A stretch of 26,497 bases of DNA from Porodaedalea pini (GCA_002794775.1 NBAY01000171.1:1-26497); one strand, 5' to 3'; positions 1-13,160 are shown, counted from the first letter of the stretch. The notes: generated by a model from the sequence alone, not told the origin. Numbers and translations are program-made.

Positions 1-87
1 GCATCGATTCTTGTAAATAATCCCGAACCGAGACAGCCGAGAGCTTAAGCTTGTTCCACATTAATAAGTTAGCTTTGCTCCCTCGAA

Positions 88-400
88 AGTCTGCTTGGGC
101 CAAGGGCCTCCTCAAGCCACATTCGCAGTGTCTTTACCTCGCTCTCAGTCGCCAGCTCTTGCCACTCCTCAGGCTCAGACACAGTCGCATTCGAGAACGT
201 CTTCGCAACTAGGAGGTTTCAAGGATGCAGTCGGTGTCAGGATTGCGAGCGGGCCAAGGGGCAGTGTTCCGCCCTCCAAGACGGGTACGTTATGCATTCC
301 CATCTTTCCTTGTTTAACCTTGTTCATCCTGTCTAACACGAATTCGCAGCAAATCCGATTAGTTTTGGTACGGTAAATGGCCCCGTGAACAATAAAACGA
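88..400 (+). pseudogene. eIF4G: eIF4G N-terminal fragment
   Basis: Low-complexity Ser/Pro/Gln-rich reading that resembles the disordered N-terminal part of basidiomycete eIF4G, the translation initiation scaffold that binds eIF4E and eIF4A. It runs from a GPPQ-containing stretch at about 100-115 through RSQSPALATPQ, across a GT-AG intron at 285-349 that joins in phase, to NPISFGTVNGP after the intron. A single-base frame break lies near position 97. The segment stops abruptly at about 400, where MUB1-like sequence begins, and eIF4G resumes at about 1476. The assignment rests on the ISFG-type motif and on the clear eIF4G piece downstream. Low-complexity sequence makes this less certain than the other fragments. 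Confidence 0.42.
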
Positions 401-1475
401 TTGTCCACCTCCTTCGCGCCCTTCCCCTCCGCCGCCTGAGAATCCATCGGCGATCTTTGGTCTGTCGCCCCCGGGCTTTCCACGTCCGGCGCTTGTGCCA
501 GCCCTGAACCCAAAGTCGTTCGACCGGCACGCCGCATACCGATTCTCCCTTGCATTCCAATGTGTAGTCAACATCAATGTGCGTGGCTCAGTGCCCATCC
601 GGAGTCGCGTCGTCCAGGCAGATACTCTCGAGGTCGTTGGGTTGCGTGTTGGAGGCATGGCTGGCGTCAGAAGGATTTGCTGTCGGGCCGAGCGCGAGTG
701 CGAGCGGCATACCACGCGAGACCGTGAACAGCGTCAGCAACGACGGCAGCAGCAATTAGAACAGCGTCAGCGCGAGCAGGCACAAGAACTCGTCAGACTG
801 CTCGCTGTCGAACAATCCCTTGTGAATGCCGAGGTGAGTCATCCATCATCTTTGCTATTGGCTGACTGATCTGAGGGCCTTTCAGGAGGAACAAAGCTTT
901 GCCACATAAGATGCTGAGACGTCCGTCTCGACTGACACGTTCTGCGAATGCGACGCCGTCTGGCTCAGGTACCCCAACAAGTACGGTCATCGTACCAGGG
1001 CGTGACAGATCTGGCACAGTCGTGGCGCGCCGAGTTTGGGACACACAGCCGAATGCACGCGAACAGACAACTGTGGGTGCGTCGATGGCGCGCTCTCTAA
1101 CAATTCGCGTCGGATGGTGGCAGAAGCGGCAACGCCCTCGACATCAACTTCGAGGCCTGACACAGAGACGGAGGATGATGGCGAGCCGGATGCGGATGCG
1201 GATGTGGATGTGATGTCGAGATGGAGACGACGACATCACACGACCAGGACATGGACAAAAACTTGCCCTCAGCCTCCTTTCACTTCCCCACGGACGTCGG
1301 ACCGTCGGAATCGTTGCAAACTCTCCCTCGCCAGCGGCGACCGGTGCAGCTGGTGTAGGTGTCGCGGGCACGTCGATGCGCTCGATGTCGATTTGAATGC
1401 ACATATCATTATCAACACGAATGCAGCGGACGATGACGTCGCAGATGGGATTGTTGCACTCGATCAAAACGTAAA
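401..1475 (+). pseudogene. MUB1: MUB1/samB-like fragment, copy 1
   Basis: Internal part of a protein resembling basidiomycete MUB1/samB, a MYND zinc-finger protein known in yeast as partner of the Ubr2 ubiquitin ligase and in Aspergillus for polarity. In changing frames it reads PPPPENPSAIFG, then NPKSFDRHAAYRFSLAFQC, then a Gln/Arg-rich coiled stretch (RQQRRQQQLEQRQREQAQEL) at about 735-795. An intron of about 50 nt begins at the gtgagt near 833. An acidic Thr/Asp-rich stretch follows at 1140-1220. The MYND finger is not present. The piece is about 90% or more identical by eye to 11919-12986, but copy 2 extends further on both sides. Both flanks here are eIF4G-like. Several frameshifts relative to copy 2 show that it is not functional. 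The gene name comes from remembered family motifs only. Confidence 0.55.
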
Positions 1476-2771
1476 ACGATGGACGACGTGCAGCAGTTCG
1501 GCTAGAGACGAAGAAGCAAGGTTGAAGAGAATTACGGGGAGCAGGTACAAAAGGCGAAAGAAGAGGAAGAGCGTCAGCGCAAGGAAGCGGAGGAAAAGCA
1601 ACGGTTCCAGAAGGCAGAGGAAGAGGCCAATGCTAAAGCAGAGGCGGAGGCTGAGAAGTCAAAGCCTGTTGCACTCGTGATCAAGTCGAAGAAAGAGGGT
1701 GAAGCGTCCTCAGCTGTATCCGACGTCCCACCTTCTACGTCGCCTGAAACATCCAAGAGACGGCCTATCCCTAGACCGCTCGAGCTCTCCTCAACTCACA
1801 AATCCATCCCTCAACCTCTCCCATCCGCCCTTGCTACCACCCGCCACATCCAAGATGTTTACTAGGTCCAGTATCCGGAAGGCATCAAGAGTCCCAAGCC
1901 AGAGCTTAACACGAACGCAAAGGATGGCAAGTTCCGGTTCGTATTTATTGTCTCGCTTTCTTTCCGTGACTAGCAAGCTAACGCTATATTTCTGCGATTA
2001 GCTACGACCGAGACTTCCTTCTCCAATTCATGTACGTGTGCAACGAAAAGCCGGACAATCTCCCTCTCTTGAGGCTATCGGTCTCGAGTCATCCGACCAA
2101 TCGCACTCTATGGGCCGGGGTGGCTCTGGACGCCGAGGTGTATCTGGTAGTATGGGCCGGCCATCTTCTACTGCTTCAAGGCAAGCATCGATTGGGCTTG
2201 GCATCGGTGCTTTGAACGGCTTCGGTGGCGAACCTGGTTCAGGCTTTGCGATGGGCAACTTCTCTGCACCGAACAAACTATCAAGTGAAGAGCGCTGCAT
2301 GCGCTCGACGTCGATGAGCGATAGGCCCGGTGGCCTTCCATTTGCAAGCGGGCGCCATCGCTATGGTTCGCTCTTCCAGTCAGGATGGTGCGGGCGCTTT
2401 GGGCAACAAGCGTACGCGTAGCAAACGTGGCGACTCAACACGCAACGAGTCGAACCGTATCAGCGCTTCTGCCAATCAGTTCAACACGAATGCTGCTTCC
2501 TCCGTCGAACCTGGCGCGCCGCTCGAGCAGTCTGCGAACCGCTGGGTCGCGGGGAGCGCGTCCAGGCGTGGGGCCTCGAATGACCCAGACTCACCCGAGA
2601 TCGTGGACAAGAAGGTCCGTTCGCTGCTTAACAAGCTCACTATGGAGAAGTTTGAGTCTATCTTAAACCAGATCATTGTGTGGGCAAACAAGAGTGAGAG
2701 CGAGAAGGATGGGTGTACGCTTATTCATTTCATCCGGCCTGTGTTCGAGAAGGCGACGGATGAGGCGGCTG
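1476..2771 (+). pseudogene. eIF4G: eIF4G middle region fragment
   Basis: Second eIF4G piece. It starts with a Glu/Lys/Arg-rich helix (about 1520-1665, KAEEEANAKAEAEAEKSKP) and passes through YPEGIKSPKPELNTNAKDGKF. After a GT-AG intron at 1937-2001 it continues with YDRDFLLQFMYVCNEKPDN, a Gly/Ser-rich stretch (GRGGSGRR), RTRSKRGD, and the start of the MIF4G domain ([16 protein letters not shown], then KSESEKDG and FEKATDEAA). This is the eIF4A-binding HEAT domain entry. The sequence stops a few helices in and changes to PRP8 at about 2771, in frame. Several local frame changes occur around 2040-2330. The order and motifs match eIF4G well, so the family is secure. The gene is truncated and fused, so not functional as eIF4G. 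Confidence 0.82.
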
Positions 2772-5271
<2,500 letters not shown>

Positions 5272-6608
5272 GTTGAAGGGAAGTGAATCCCGTTTGGCTT
5301 CAGGCATCGCACACTACCTCACTTTACGAAGGATGACTTCAGCCCAGAGGCGCGCGGTTTCGTGAGAAGTCGTATCTTCGTGGATTAACTCCGCAAGAGT
5401 ATTTCTTCCACGTTATGGCTGGTCGCGAAGATTTGATCGATACCGCTGTCAAGACGGCCGAGACTGATTATATTCAGCGTCGACTTGTAAAGGCACTTGA
5501 AGACGTGGCTGTCTGCTATGACGGGACTTGTGCGAAACTCACTGGGTGACCTGATCCAATTCGTGTATGGCGAGGATGGTATGGACGGTGCTTTTATTGA
5601 ATGGCAAACGATCAAAACGTTCGGTATCAATGATCGCGAGTTCGAACATCACTATCAGGTCGACGTCACTGACCCGAAGGGTGGATTCCTTTCTGGTGTT
5701 TTGCAAATCGGTATCGACGACTCATCCCTCGAGCTCTCGACGAGGAATACGACCGTCTTCATGAGGATCGTAAATTGCTCCGTGAATTCATTTTCCCGGG
5801 CCGTGACAATTCCGCTGTCCACTATCTTCCTGTCAACCTGAACCGCATCGTGCAGAACGCAACGCAGATTTTCCATATCGACCGCAGAAAGCCGAGCGAT
5901 CTGGAGCCGGTTTACATCATTGAGCATGTGCAGCAGCTGGCAGACCACCTCATCGTTGTGCGCGGCGACGATCTTTTAATAAAGGAGGCTGCCGAAAACG
6001 CTTCTGTTGCATTCCGCATGCACCTTCGGGCGACTTTTGCCATGCGTCCAGTCCTAGAGGAGTTCCATTCAACAGAGAAGCGTTTGACTGGGTCTTGGGC
6101 GAGGTGGAGATGAAGTTCAACCAGTCGGTCGCTCATCCGGGCGAGATGTGCGGCACACTCGCTGCTCAGTCGATTGGTGAGCCGGCGACGCAGATGACAC
6201 TAAATACCTTCCATTACGCTGGTGTTTCGAGTAAAAACGTCACGCTCGGGGTGCCGCATCTTAAAGAAATCATCGACGTCGCTGTGAATATCAAGACTCC
6301 GTGTACCTGGACCCAGAAATTGCTGCTGTCGACACAAGGGCCAAGTCGGTGCAAACAGAACTTGCGTACACATCGCTGCGTACCGTTACAGCGGCGGTTG
6401 AGATCTACTACGATCCTGATTCAAGTACGACGATCATTGAGGATGATAAGGAGTTTGTTGATGCATTCTTCGCCATCTCCGACGAGGAAATTGAGTCGGG
6501 TCTTCATCTTCAGTCGCCATGGTTACTTTGTCTTGAGCTCGGTCGCTCGAAGATGCTTGACAGGAAACTTACGATGAACTACATTGCTGGCCGTATCGCG
6601 GAAAGCTT
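5272..6608 (+). pseudogene. RPB1: RNA polymerase II largest subunit (RPB1) fragment, copy 1
   Basis: Internal third of RPB1, the catalytic largest subunit of nuclear RNA polymerase II. It covers the cleft and trigger-loop region: [16 protein letters not shown] at the start, then [85 protein letters not shown] (the trigger loop) and ending [15 protein letters not shown]. The trigger-loop wording identifies Pol II rather than Pol I or III. An in-frame TGA at 5284-5286, a frameshift near 5526, a deletion near 5735 and a frameshift near 6297 break it. The TGA and the 6297 change are also in copy 2. It lacks the active-site aspartates and the CTD heptads, which lie outside the captured part. It joins the CAP-Gly piece at GAAAGC/TTTGCC. 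Confidence 0.94.
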
Positions 6609-7348
6609 TGCCATTGCCAAAAATGCCATCTAAGGAAAATATTGACCCTGAAAATCCTCCCAATACAGGCAGTACATTGACGATTAAAGGGAAGGAGAAG
6701 GGGAAAGGGCAGGCGGACGCCATCATCGCAGTCGACAGATCTCTGCGATCGAGCGACAACGGATCAAATACAACTCTCGCTACATTGCGGCACAAGGAAT
6801 CGAATGACACCATTACCCTCAATCGAGTACCTGCGGGGGAGACAGCGTCTGCAGGCGAGACGGTCACGCTGCAACCCCGTTGTGCTACATTGGACATTGG
6901 CATTCCATGTATCATTACTTCAAAGCGGAAGTGGTTCCGTGCATTTGCCCGTTATATCGGTGAGGTTGAGGGTGAGAGCGGGCCATGGGTTGTTGTCGAG
7001 GTGCTCGTGGGCGATGATTGGGCAGACGATCAGCTCGATGGCCGCCAGTGGAATGACGGCTCGTGGGGTGGCGTGCGCTACTTCGACGTCGGGACTTTGG
7101 CATCGGATTGGGGCGACAACGAATGCATGACTCGCCAGCAACGCGTTGATTTGACGAATAACTATGGAACTAGCGTCATTAGTGGCTGGAAGAAGCGCGA
7201 GGGGGAGCAGCTCAGCGTTGACCGCAAGAAGCATTTCCGTAGCACGTCGCCATCAGTGTCGGATGTGTCGAACGTGGAGTATCAAGGTCTCTTTGTGAGG
7301 CCACAGCAGGTGCTGTATGTTGTAAATGCTGTCGGTTCGGACTTGTGA
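6609..7348 (+). pseudogene. CAP-Gly C-terminal end of a BTB/CAP-Gly protein, copy 1
   Basis: C-terminal end of an Agaricomycete-type protein with a CAP-Gly domain, a microtubule-tip binding fold. An uninterrupted frame starts upstream at 6584, inside RPB1 sequence, and runs to TGA at 7346-7348. The native part starts near KMPSKENIDPENPPNTGS. A Ser/Thr-rich linker follows, then DIGIPCIITSKRKWF, RYIGEVEGESGPWVVVEV, QWNDGSWGGVRYF (the CAP-Gly signature, with Trp before the usual NDG) and a C-terminal FVRPQQVLYVV. In family members I recall, this domain ends a protein whose N-terminal half is a BTB domain like the one at 9350-10640. This copy keeps a clean frame while copy 2 does not. It could be translated only as a headless chimera. 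Confidence 0.72.
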
Positions 7349-7606
7349 ATCTTGGAATATATTTAAGTTCAGATTCCTGCCCTTTTTCTTTTTCTTTCTT
7401 TCTTTCTTTTACCCTACTCCCATGTTTAGTCACTCTTTGCTCTGGGCAGATGCCCTCATCACCGAAATCACTTGTTGGCATGTTCATATTCCTCTCTTAT
7501 CTACTCAATCGGATCACTCTGGATTCAATTGCACCTTTTGGAGAATTTTTTAATCAGTTTTTGAATGCTGTCGGTTTTTTAGTTAGTACATTTGTGTTGA
7601 GTTTCT
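7349..7606 (+). other. 3' tail shared by both chains, with CTTT tract
   Basis: Non-coding sequence downstream of the CAP-Gly stop. It has a pyrimidine tract of repeated CTTT at about 7383-7408. It matches 16191-16432 closely and ends at TTTAGTTAGTA, after which the two copies part. It is probably the original 3' untranslated region and terminator of the BTB/CAP-Gly gene, carried along in the duplication. Confidence 0.6.
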
Positions 7607-7870
7607 GTACAAACGGCATTCTTGTGCCTCATGCAATAAGTTAGAAATCATTTTGGAGTATGTTAGCACACAGATGAGTTGTGCATTGCATTTCAATTGG
7701 ACATGTAGTCAGTGCTATAATAGTAATATAATGAAGGCATGATGAATAAGGCAATAATATGTAGTTATGTCACTAGAGTCCAACCAAGCTACCTAGAAGA
7801 GAACAATGACAAAAAGTAAGAATACAGACAATTGTAGAGAAACAAAGGATTCAACTATTTGTCTCTATGT
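7607..7870. other. AT-rich spacer, no gene seen
   Basis: About 265 nt of AT-rich sequence between the end of the duplicated chain and the first MITE. No frame of note, no repeat and no match to the corresponding place in the second chain, where a MITE sits directly at the end of homology. Confidence 0.5.
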
Positions 7871-7871
7871 A

Positions 7872-8063
7872 CTTGAGGTAGTGGGCCATTGGGATGGCAA
7901 GCTACAGTTACTGTTTTCTGAGTCTTTCATTCTATATGATTCATTTTATATGAGAGGACTAAAGCTTGAAAATTATACTAAAACATTATTCTCATTAGTG
8001 AATTATTTGATATTCAGTAAACAGTAATTGTAGCTTGCCATCCTAATGGCCCACTACCTCAAG
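7872..8063 (+). mobile_element. MITE, copy 1
   Basis: A 192-nt element with terminal inverted repeats of roughly 45 nt. The left tip CTTGAGGTAGTGGGCCATT is matched by AATGGCCCACTACCTCAAG on the right, and the inner part is AT-rich. It has no coding capacity. The left flank is TA and the right flank TT, so the TA target duplication seen around copy 2 is decayed or lost here. Its interior matches the reverse complement of 16433-16610, with an extra stretch of about 14 nt near 7930-7945. The inverted repeat length and TA target suggest a nonautonomous Tc1/mariner-like element. The superfamily is inferred. Confidence 0.9.
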
Positions 8064-8119
8064 TTTTAACAAGTCTGAACTTGAAACTCCTGAAACTTCT
8101 TGGTCAGTCCCCCTGGTGG

Positions 8120-8388
8120 TTACGCCTGACCACTTGCAAAATCCTGTGAGTCAACCACCTCATTGTCATTGTCTTCCTCCTCCACATGGTTCTCCACTGT
8201 TGACTTTTGAGTGTCTACGACTTCCTCAAATGCTGACTCCTTCATTGCGCCAAGTTCATCTGCAAAGGCATGGCAAACATCCAGTTCCATCATCCGGACC
8301 ACCCTCTGCATGATCTGTTTCGCCTGTGGATATGTGTTCTTAAAGTGCCCTGGCTGGCCACACAACCAACAGGCTCCCCATCATCACA
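8120..8388 (-). pseudogene. Gag-like zinc-knuckle remnant
   Basis: Minus-strand open stretch of about 90 codons beginning after a TGA and reading CWLCGQPGHFKNTYPQ, which is a retroelement CCHC zinc knuckle (C-x2-C-x4-H-x4-C) except that the last Cys position is Tyr. That would be a TGT to TAT change. A Met/Val/Glu-rich helix and an acidic tail (EEEDNDNE) follow. This is what remains of a nucleocapsid-type gag protein; no protease, reverse transcriptase or integrase is visible nearby. It lies between MITE copy 1 and the BTB fragment and is too short to assign to Ty1/copia or Ty3. Confidence 0.4.
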
Positions 8389-8446
8389 TTTCATTTATAG
8401 AGATGTCCATTGCTTGTCCAGCACCTCTGAAGGTTATGCTGGTCAC

Positions 8447-9240
8447 TGTTAGAACTCAAACTTTCCCCTTTTCTTTTATTTTCCTTTTTACCATTTCTTT
8501 GTTAGGATCTCAAGTGCGCATACTATTATTTCCTTTCTTCCATCGTCATCATCCCCATCGACGTCCCTTTCCCCCTCCCACACCGAACTCTTCCCTTTGT
8601 CGCTCGTTTGTTGATGTCACCCACTTATCAATCGCGAGACCCTTGCACGCGGTCGCAGGCGACGTCGTCCGCTCATTATTAATCACATTCCATGACGTTC
8701 CATCACATTCCATTTCCCAGGAACGTCATTCTCTTTATAGTAGTCGGGTCACACAGGTATTGAGTATATAGGTAGCTCGTTCACCTGTATTGTCCCTCAC
8801 CTCAGTATTCTTGGAATCCACTGCTGCTTACTCTTGACAACGTCGTCCGCGACACTTGTGCGTTTGACTCCTCCCCTCTTCGCTCTTGTTACGATTACTG
8901 AGTTTACGAAGTATCGTCTTTTGTTATGGGCAAAGTTAGGGAGCCCGATTTGGGTTTTTGTCAGCTTTTATAAGCTGATGGCATACCATATATGTTAATT
9001 TTGGACCCCTTTTCTGCTAAATTGAGCGGTGGCGATGAAGTCGTTCACTGCTTTTGTGGCTGTACAGTGCTCACTTTCTTCATCAACATATTTAATTTTA
9101 TTAAACCATCCAAATCTCAACCTTGAACCATGTAAAAAAACTTCAGACAAATCTCTATCTGTCTATGTATTTTTTGTAAAATAAAGTGGCCTGGTTGAAT
9201 TAAAAATCAGTCGAAAGCAAAGTTGACGACAGTGCCAACA
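8447..9240. other. Promoter-like or LTR-like non-coding stretch
   Basis: About 790 nt with no convincing gene. It starts TGTTAGAAC and ends GTGCCAACA, so TGTT...AACA ends are possible for an LTR. It contains a TATA-like TATATAGG at about 8764-8771 followed by CT-rich sequence, as in fungal LTRs or promoters. I find no second copy in the window and no flanking target duplication. It could equally be the upstream region of the BTB gene whose fragment begins just after it. Confidence 0.25.
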
Positions 9241-9252
9241 TGATCTCCAACC

Positions 9253-10644
9253 TCAGTGGGAGGCACCGTCGACGAGTCTGTCTCCTTCACCTTTCTCTTG
9301 GGATTTCTCTGCTTTTTTCTTTATCACACTACATCACTGCTTGTCTTGGTAGCCGTCCCGTCACAGCTGCCTGCCTGCCCAACTGCACTGCTCGAGGCAA
9401 CGAAGAGGTCGACAACAGCATGGCAAGAGGACCTCCAATCGCTCTTTCATCGCGCGAAGGATTGCTTCCCAGACGACGTCTGGGATCTAATGGGTGAGGA
9501 CGCGATGGACAAAGGCCGCAACGCGGACTCGGAGGTTCGGGGACATAAAGGTGAGCACAAGCGCAGAACCTACCACCTGTCCTTGAGACTAACAAATGCT
9601 AGCTATCATTTATGCTCGTGCACTACTCAGTTCCCAGGCGCACTATTTCTCGTTCCGCCCGACACCTATCGTGTCCCCACTTCCTTTCGCTGCCTCTCCG
9701 ACATTGTCACTTCCAATGCCGACAACATCTGCACACTCTCTCAACCTTGGCGTTGAGTTCCCCTACCGCCTCAATGTGCTCCACTTCACCTTCCCAATTC
9801 TGGCCTATCTCCCCTGCGCCCTCTGTAATCGGCTCCCTCACGCGCATATCTCTCAACCATAATCCCGTGTTATTCACCAACGAGCTCGAGTATCTCTATA
9901 CAGGAAAGGGATTTGGGGATGTGTTTGAGTTTTTGTTCGATGCGAATGAGGAGGGCCGGGAAGGCGACGCCAATGTGGAAGAGGCACGCGTCGACAAGCT
10001 TCGCGAGGACCTTGTGTTCGTGTGGAGGTCTCGTCTGTATTCTGACGTTCGCATTGAACTACACAGCGATATGCCAACAATAGGTGCTCCTTCCAATGAA
10101 GAAGAGACGACCGCCGTCTTCTGCTCACATCGATTTTTTGTTCTTGTAACGCGTGCACCGTATTTCTGCGATCAACTCATCACCTATGGTCTCAAGAATA
10201 CCCCTGGCCCCGGCGAGCTCACGACCCTTTGCCTTCCCTCACCTCCCTTTGTTCCTCCAGCGCTGCACTTTTCCTTAGGATACTCATACACCGAAACGCT
10301 CAGCTTCAGCGACCGTCCATATGACTTGGACACCGCTTTCGCTATCCTGTGCTCCGCGAACTATCTTCAATTGCAGACGCTCCATGACAAGGTGCAGGCA
10401 CGCCTCGTGCAGGAGATTCTCCATGGGCTCTTCCACGCTTTCCTCGAATTTGCTGAGTATGAACGTATCACTGGAGGTCGCTGGGGCACAGGTGGGTCTC
10501 GCTGCCGCCAGTGTGCACGTCGCGCACCGCATACGCTCGCGTTTTCCGTGCGTCCAGACGTGCAGAACACATACCTTGAGCGTGGCGTGCGGCGCGCCCT
10601 TGTTGGTCTTTTCGGAGAGGGCTGGTGCATGAAGTGGTTACCAC
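9253..10644 (+). pseudogene. BTB-domain N-terminal fragment of a BTB/CAP-Gly protein
   Basis: N-terminal half of a BTB (POZ) domain protein; BTB domains mediate dimerisation and often cullin-3 binding. The early part reads WQEDLQSLFHRAKDCFPDD and ends GHK. A GT-AG intron (about 9551-9601) joins to AIIYARAL, the usual start of the buried BTB strand. After a frame change it continues LFTNELEYLYTGKGFGDVF, LREDLVFVWRSRLYSDV, LGYSYTETLSFSDRPYDLD, LCSANYLQLQTLHDKVQ, LEFAEYERITGGRWGTGG and a Cys pair region (CRQCARR), ending ALVGLFGEGW. Family members known to me carry a CAP-Gly end, so this and 15479-16190 are probably the two ends of one gene whose middle has been replaced. It joins P4-ATPase at about 10645. 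Confidence 0.7.
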
Positions 10645-11430
10645 TCTTTCGCGTAAGTCCATTGGCGTCGTCGATTGGAATGGGCGGGCACCTGGTACGG
10701 CACGTTGGGAACGCACGCTCTCGAATCGGAGACATTGTTCTGTTGCGCAATAACGATCAAGTGCCGGCCGACATCATTGTCCTTTCTACTTCGGAAGAGG
10801 ATGGCTTATGCTATTTGGAGACGAAGAACCTGGATGGCGAAACGAATCTGAAGCCTCATCGGTCATTGAAGGCGACATCATCTCTGCAGAGCGAGGAAGA
10901 CATTGAGCATGCAAGTTTCATCCTGGACTCCGAACCGCCGCACGCTAATCTGTACCTTTACAATGGCGTGCTGAGATACCGCGAGCACGAGGCGGGGGCA
11001 GAGAAAGTCGAGCCGGCGACCATCAACGAGATGCTATTCCGTGGATGTTCAATGCGAAACACAACGTGGATTATTGGCTTAGTTGCATTCACTGGCGCGG
11101 ACATGAAGATTATGTTGAACAGTGGGAGCACGCCTAGTAAACGGAGCAAAATCGAACGGGAGACGAACTTTTCTGATTCTTATGTGTCTTGCGACGGGCA
11201 TTGCTAATGGCGTTATGGACAGTAAGTCGGATACTAGTGTACATTTCTTTGAACAGGGTAGCGATCCGTCGAGCTCTTCGGCCGTTAATGCAATCGTTAC
11301 TTTCGTGTGAGTGTCTTTATGGTTCCCTCTGCGATCGCTTACTGATCTTTGACTGTAGGTCTTGCTTGATTGCATTTCAGAACATCGTTCCGAGCTCTCT
11401 TTACATCTCCATCGAAATCGTGAAGACTAT
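10645..11430 (+). pseudogene. P4-ATPase (phospholipid flippase) fragment
   Basis: Piece of a P4-type ATPase, the family that moves aminophospholipids to the cytosolic leaflet (yeast Dnf1/Dnf2 type). It covers the actuator domain and the next membrane segment: SIGVVDWNGRAPGTARWE (frame-shifted), IGDIVLLRNNDQVPADI, CYLETKNLDGETNLKP with the family DGET motif, FILDSEPPHANLYLYNGVL, MLFRGCSMRNTTWIIGL, FTGADMKIMLNSG, and after a frame break LILMCLATGIANGVMD, FFEQGSDPSSSSAV. A GT-AG intron (about 11308-11358) precedes SCLIAFQNIVPSSLYISIE. The phosphorylation motif DKTG lies outside the piece. A deletion of a few codons with frameshift near 11169 and the abrupt change to NOT1 after IVKTI show that it is dead. 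Confidence 0.9.
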
Positions 11431-11750
11431 CCTGGCGCCGGAAACTCGGAGCCTACATTCACTGTCATCAGCTATTCCTCTGACATTGAAGCAGAGGTCG
11501 ACGGCATTTTAAAGCAGATGTATGGCGAACAGATCACGATCGACCAAGTCATCATCGTGCTACAATGCAGTAAGAAATCTACTAACCGCGCGACCACGAA
11601 ATCTTCCCTTGCATGCACCACTTCCTCTTCGACGAATCCAAATTCTTCCAGACGTTCTACCTGCCGTGCGAACTCGCGATGACGGGCCATCTATTCGGAT
11701 CTATCATACAACAACAGCTAGTTGACTATATCCCCTTCGGTATTGATCTG
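11431..11750 (+). pseudogene. NOT1: CCR4-NOT scaffold NOT1 fragment
   Basis: Short piece of NOT1 (yeast Cdc39), the scaffold of the CCR4-NOT mRNA deadenylase complex. In frame it reads SSDIEAEVDGILKQMYGEQ, then TIDQVIIVLQ. After a frame break it continues HHFLFDESKFFQTFYLPCE and LAMTGHLFGSIIQQQLVDYI. These blocks belong to the HEAT-repeat MIF4G-like middle of NOT1. The normal stretch between VLQ and the HHFLF block is shifted out of frame by a small indel near 11590. Flanks are P4-ATPase on the left and MUB1-like on the right, so this is a captured internal piece of about 100 codons. Confidence 0.88.
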
Positions 11751-13160
11751 TTCTGCTCATCGCCGCCGCCAGTGTGCTCGACTGACTGCTCATCGTACAC
11801 AGCGCTCGATACTACGTCTCCCTTGCCATTGCTGAACTCGCTCACGCACCTCACATATCTCATTTCGACTTCACCACGCATCCGAGAGATCCTCACGTGC
11901 GACGGTGGCCTCGAGTGCTTGTCCTCCTCCTTCGCGATTTCTGCCTCTCCCCTCCGCCGCCTGAGAATCCATCGGCGATCTTTGATCTGTCGCCCTCGGG
12001 CCTTCCACGTCCAGCACTTGTGCCAGCCCTGAACCCAAAGTCGTTCGACCGGCACGCCGCCTACCGATTCTCCCTTGCATTCCAATGTGTGGCCAACATC
12101 GGTGTGCGTGGCTCAGAGCTCATACGGAGCCGCGTCGTCCAGGCGGGTACTCTCGAGGTCGTTGGGTGCGTGTTGGAGGCATGGCTGGAGTCAAAAGGAT
12201 TTGTTGTCGGGCCGAGCACGAGTGCGAGCGGCATACCACGCGAGACCCGTGAACAGCGTCAGCAACGACGGCAGCAGCAATTAGAACAGCGTCAGCGCGA
12301 GCAGGCCCAAGAACTCGTCAGACTGCTCGCTATCGAACGATCCCTTGCGAACACCGAGGTGAGTCATCCATCATCTTTGTTATTGGCTGACTGATCTGAG
12401 GGCCTTTCAGGAAGAACAAAGCATTGCCACATTGGATGCTGAGACGTTCGTCTCGACTGACACGTCTGCGAATGCGACGCCGTCTGGCTCAGGTACCCCA
12501 ACAAGTACGGTCATTGTACCAGGGCGTGACAGATCTGGCAAGTCGTGGCGCGCCGAGTTTGGGACACACAGCCGAATGCACGCGAGCAGGCAACTGCGGG
12601 TGCGTCGATGGCGCGCTCTCTAACAATTCGCGCCGGATGGTGGCAGAAGCGGCAACGCCCTCGACATCAACTTCGAGGCCTGACACAGAGACGGAGGATG
12701 ATGGCGAGCCGGATGCGGATGGTGATGTCGAGATGGAGACGACGACATCACACGACCAGGACATGGACGAAGACTTGCTCCCGCCTCCTTCACTTCTCCA
12801 CGGACGTCGGACCGTCGGAATCGTTGCAGACTCTCCCTGACCAGCGGCGACCGGTGCAGCCGATGTAGGTGTCGCGGGTACATCTGATGCGCTCGATGTC
12901 GATTTGGATGCACATATCATTATCGAGACGAATGCAGCGGACGATGACGTCGTAGATGGGATTGTTGCACTCGATCAAAACGTAAACAATTACCTCGCTA
13001 TGGGTGCCCCGCCAGGTGCTCCCGGTGCTATCGATGCGACGCCGCGCACACGCACAAATACTCTCACGTTGAACACACGGAACATCAACCTACCGCGCGA
13101 ACACCATCATCACCACGATCCGCACGTACATGGCCGTGAGGAGCTTACGCCGCGCGCGGT
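11751..13160 (+). pseudogene. MUB1: MUB1/samB-like fragment, copy 2 (long)
   Basis: Longer copy of the MUB1/samB-like piece. It begins upstream of the copy 1 limit with LDTTSPLPLLNSLTHLTYL and TSPRIREILTCDGGLE. After a frame break near 11917 it continues LLLRDFCLSPPPPENPS, NPKSFDRHAAYRFSLAFQC, RSRVVQAGTLEVVGCVLEAW, the Gln/Arg-rich coil and an intron at about 12359-12410. The acidic DADGDVEMETTTS stretch, then AMGAPPGAPGAIDATPR and a His-rich HHHHHDPHVHG run follow. It ends at GELTPRAV-like coding sequence fused at GCTCCCATCCCATT to PRP8. The extra sequence at both ends relative to 401-1475 gives the best view of the source gene. No MYND finger is included. The name is inferred from remembered motifs. 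Confidence 0.6.

Noticed and set aside
8961..8978. Inverted repeat TCAGCTT/AAGCTGA with 4-nt loop as a Helitron 3' hairpin
   Set aside because: No CTRR end follows within the expected distance and no matching 5' end is seen; short hairpins of this size occur by chance.
8447..9240. Full LTR with TGTT...AACA ends
   Set aside because: No second copy, no target duplication and no primer-binding site recognised; left as an uncertain non-coding stretch.
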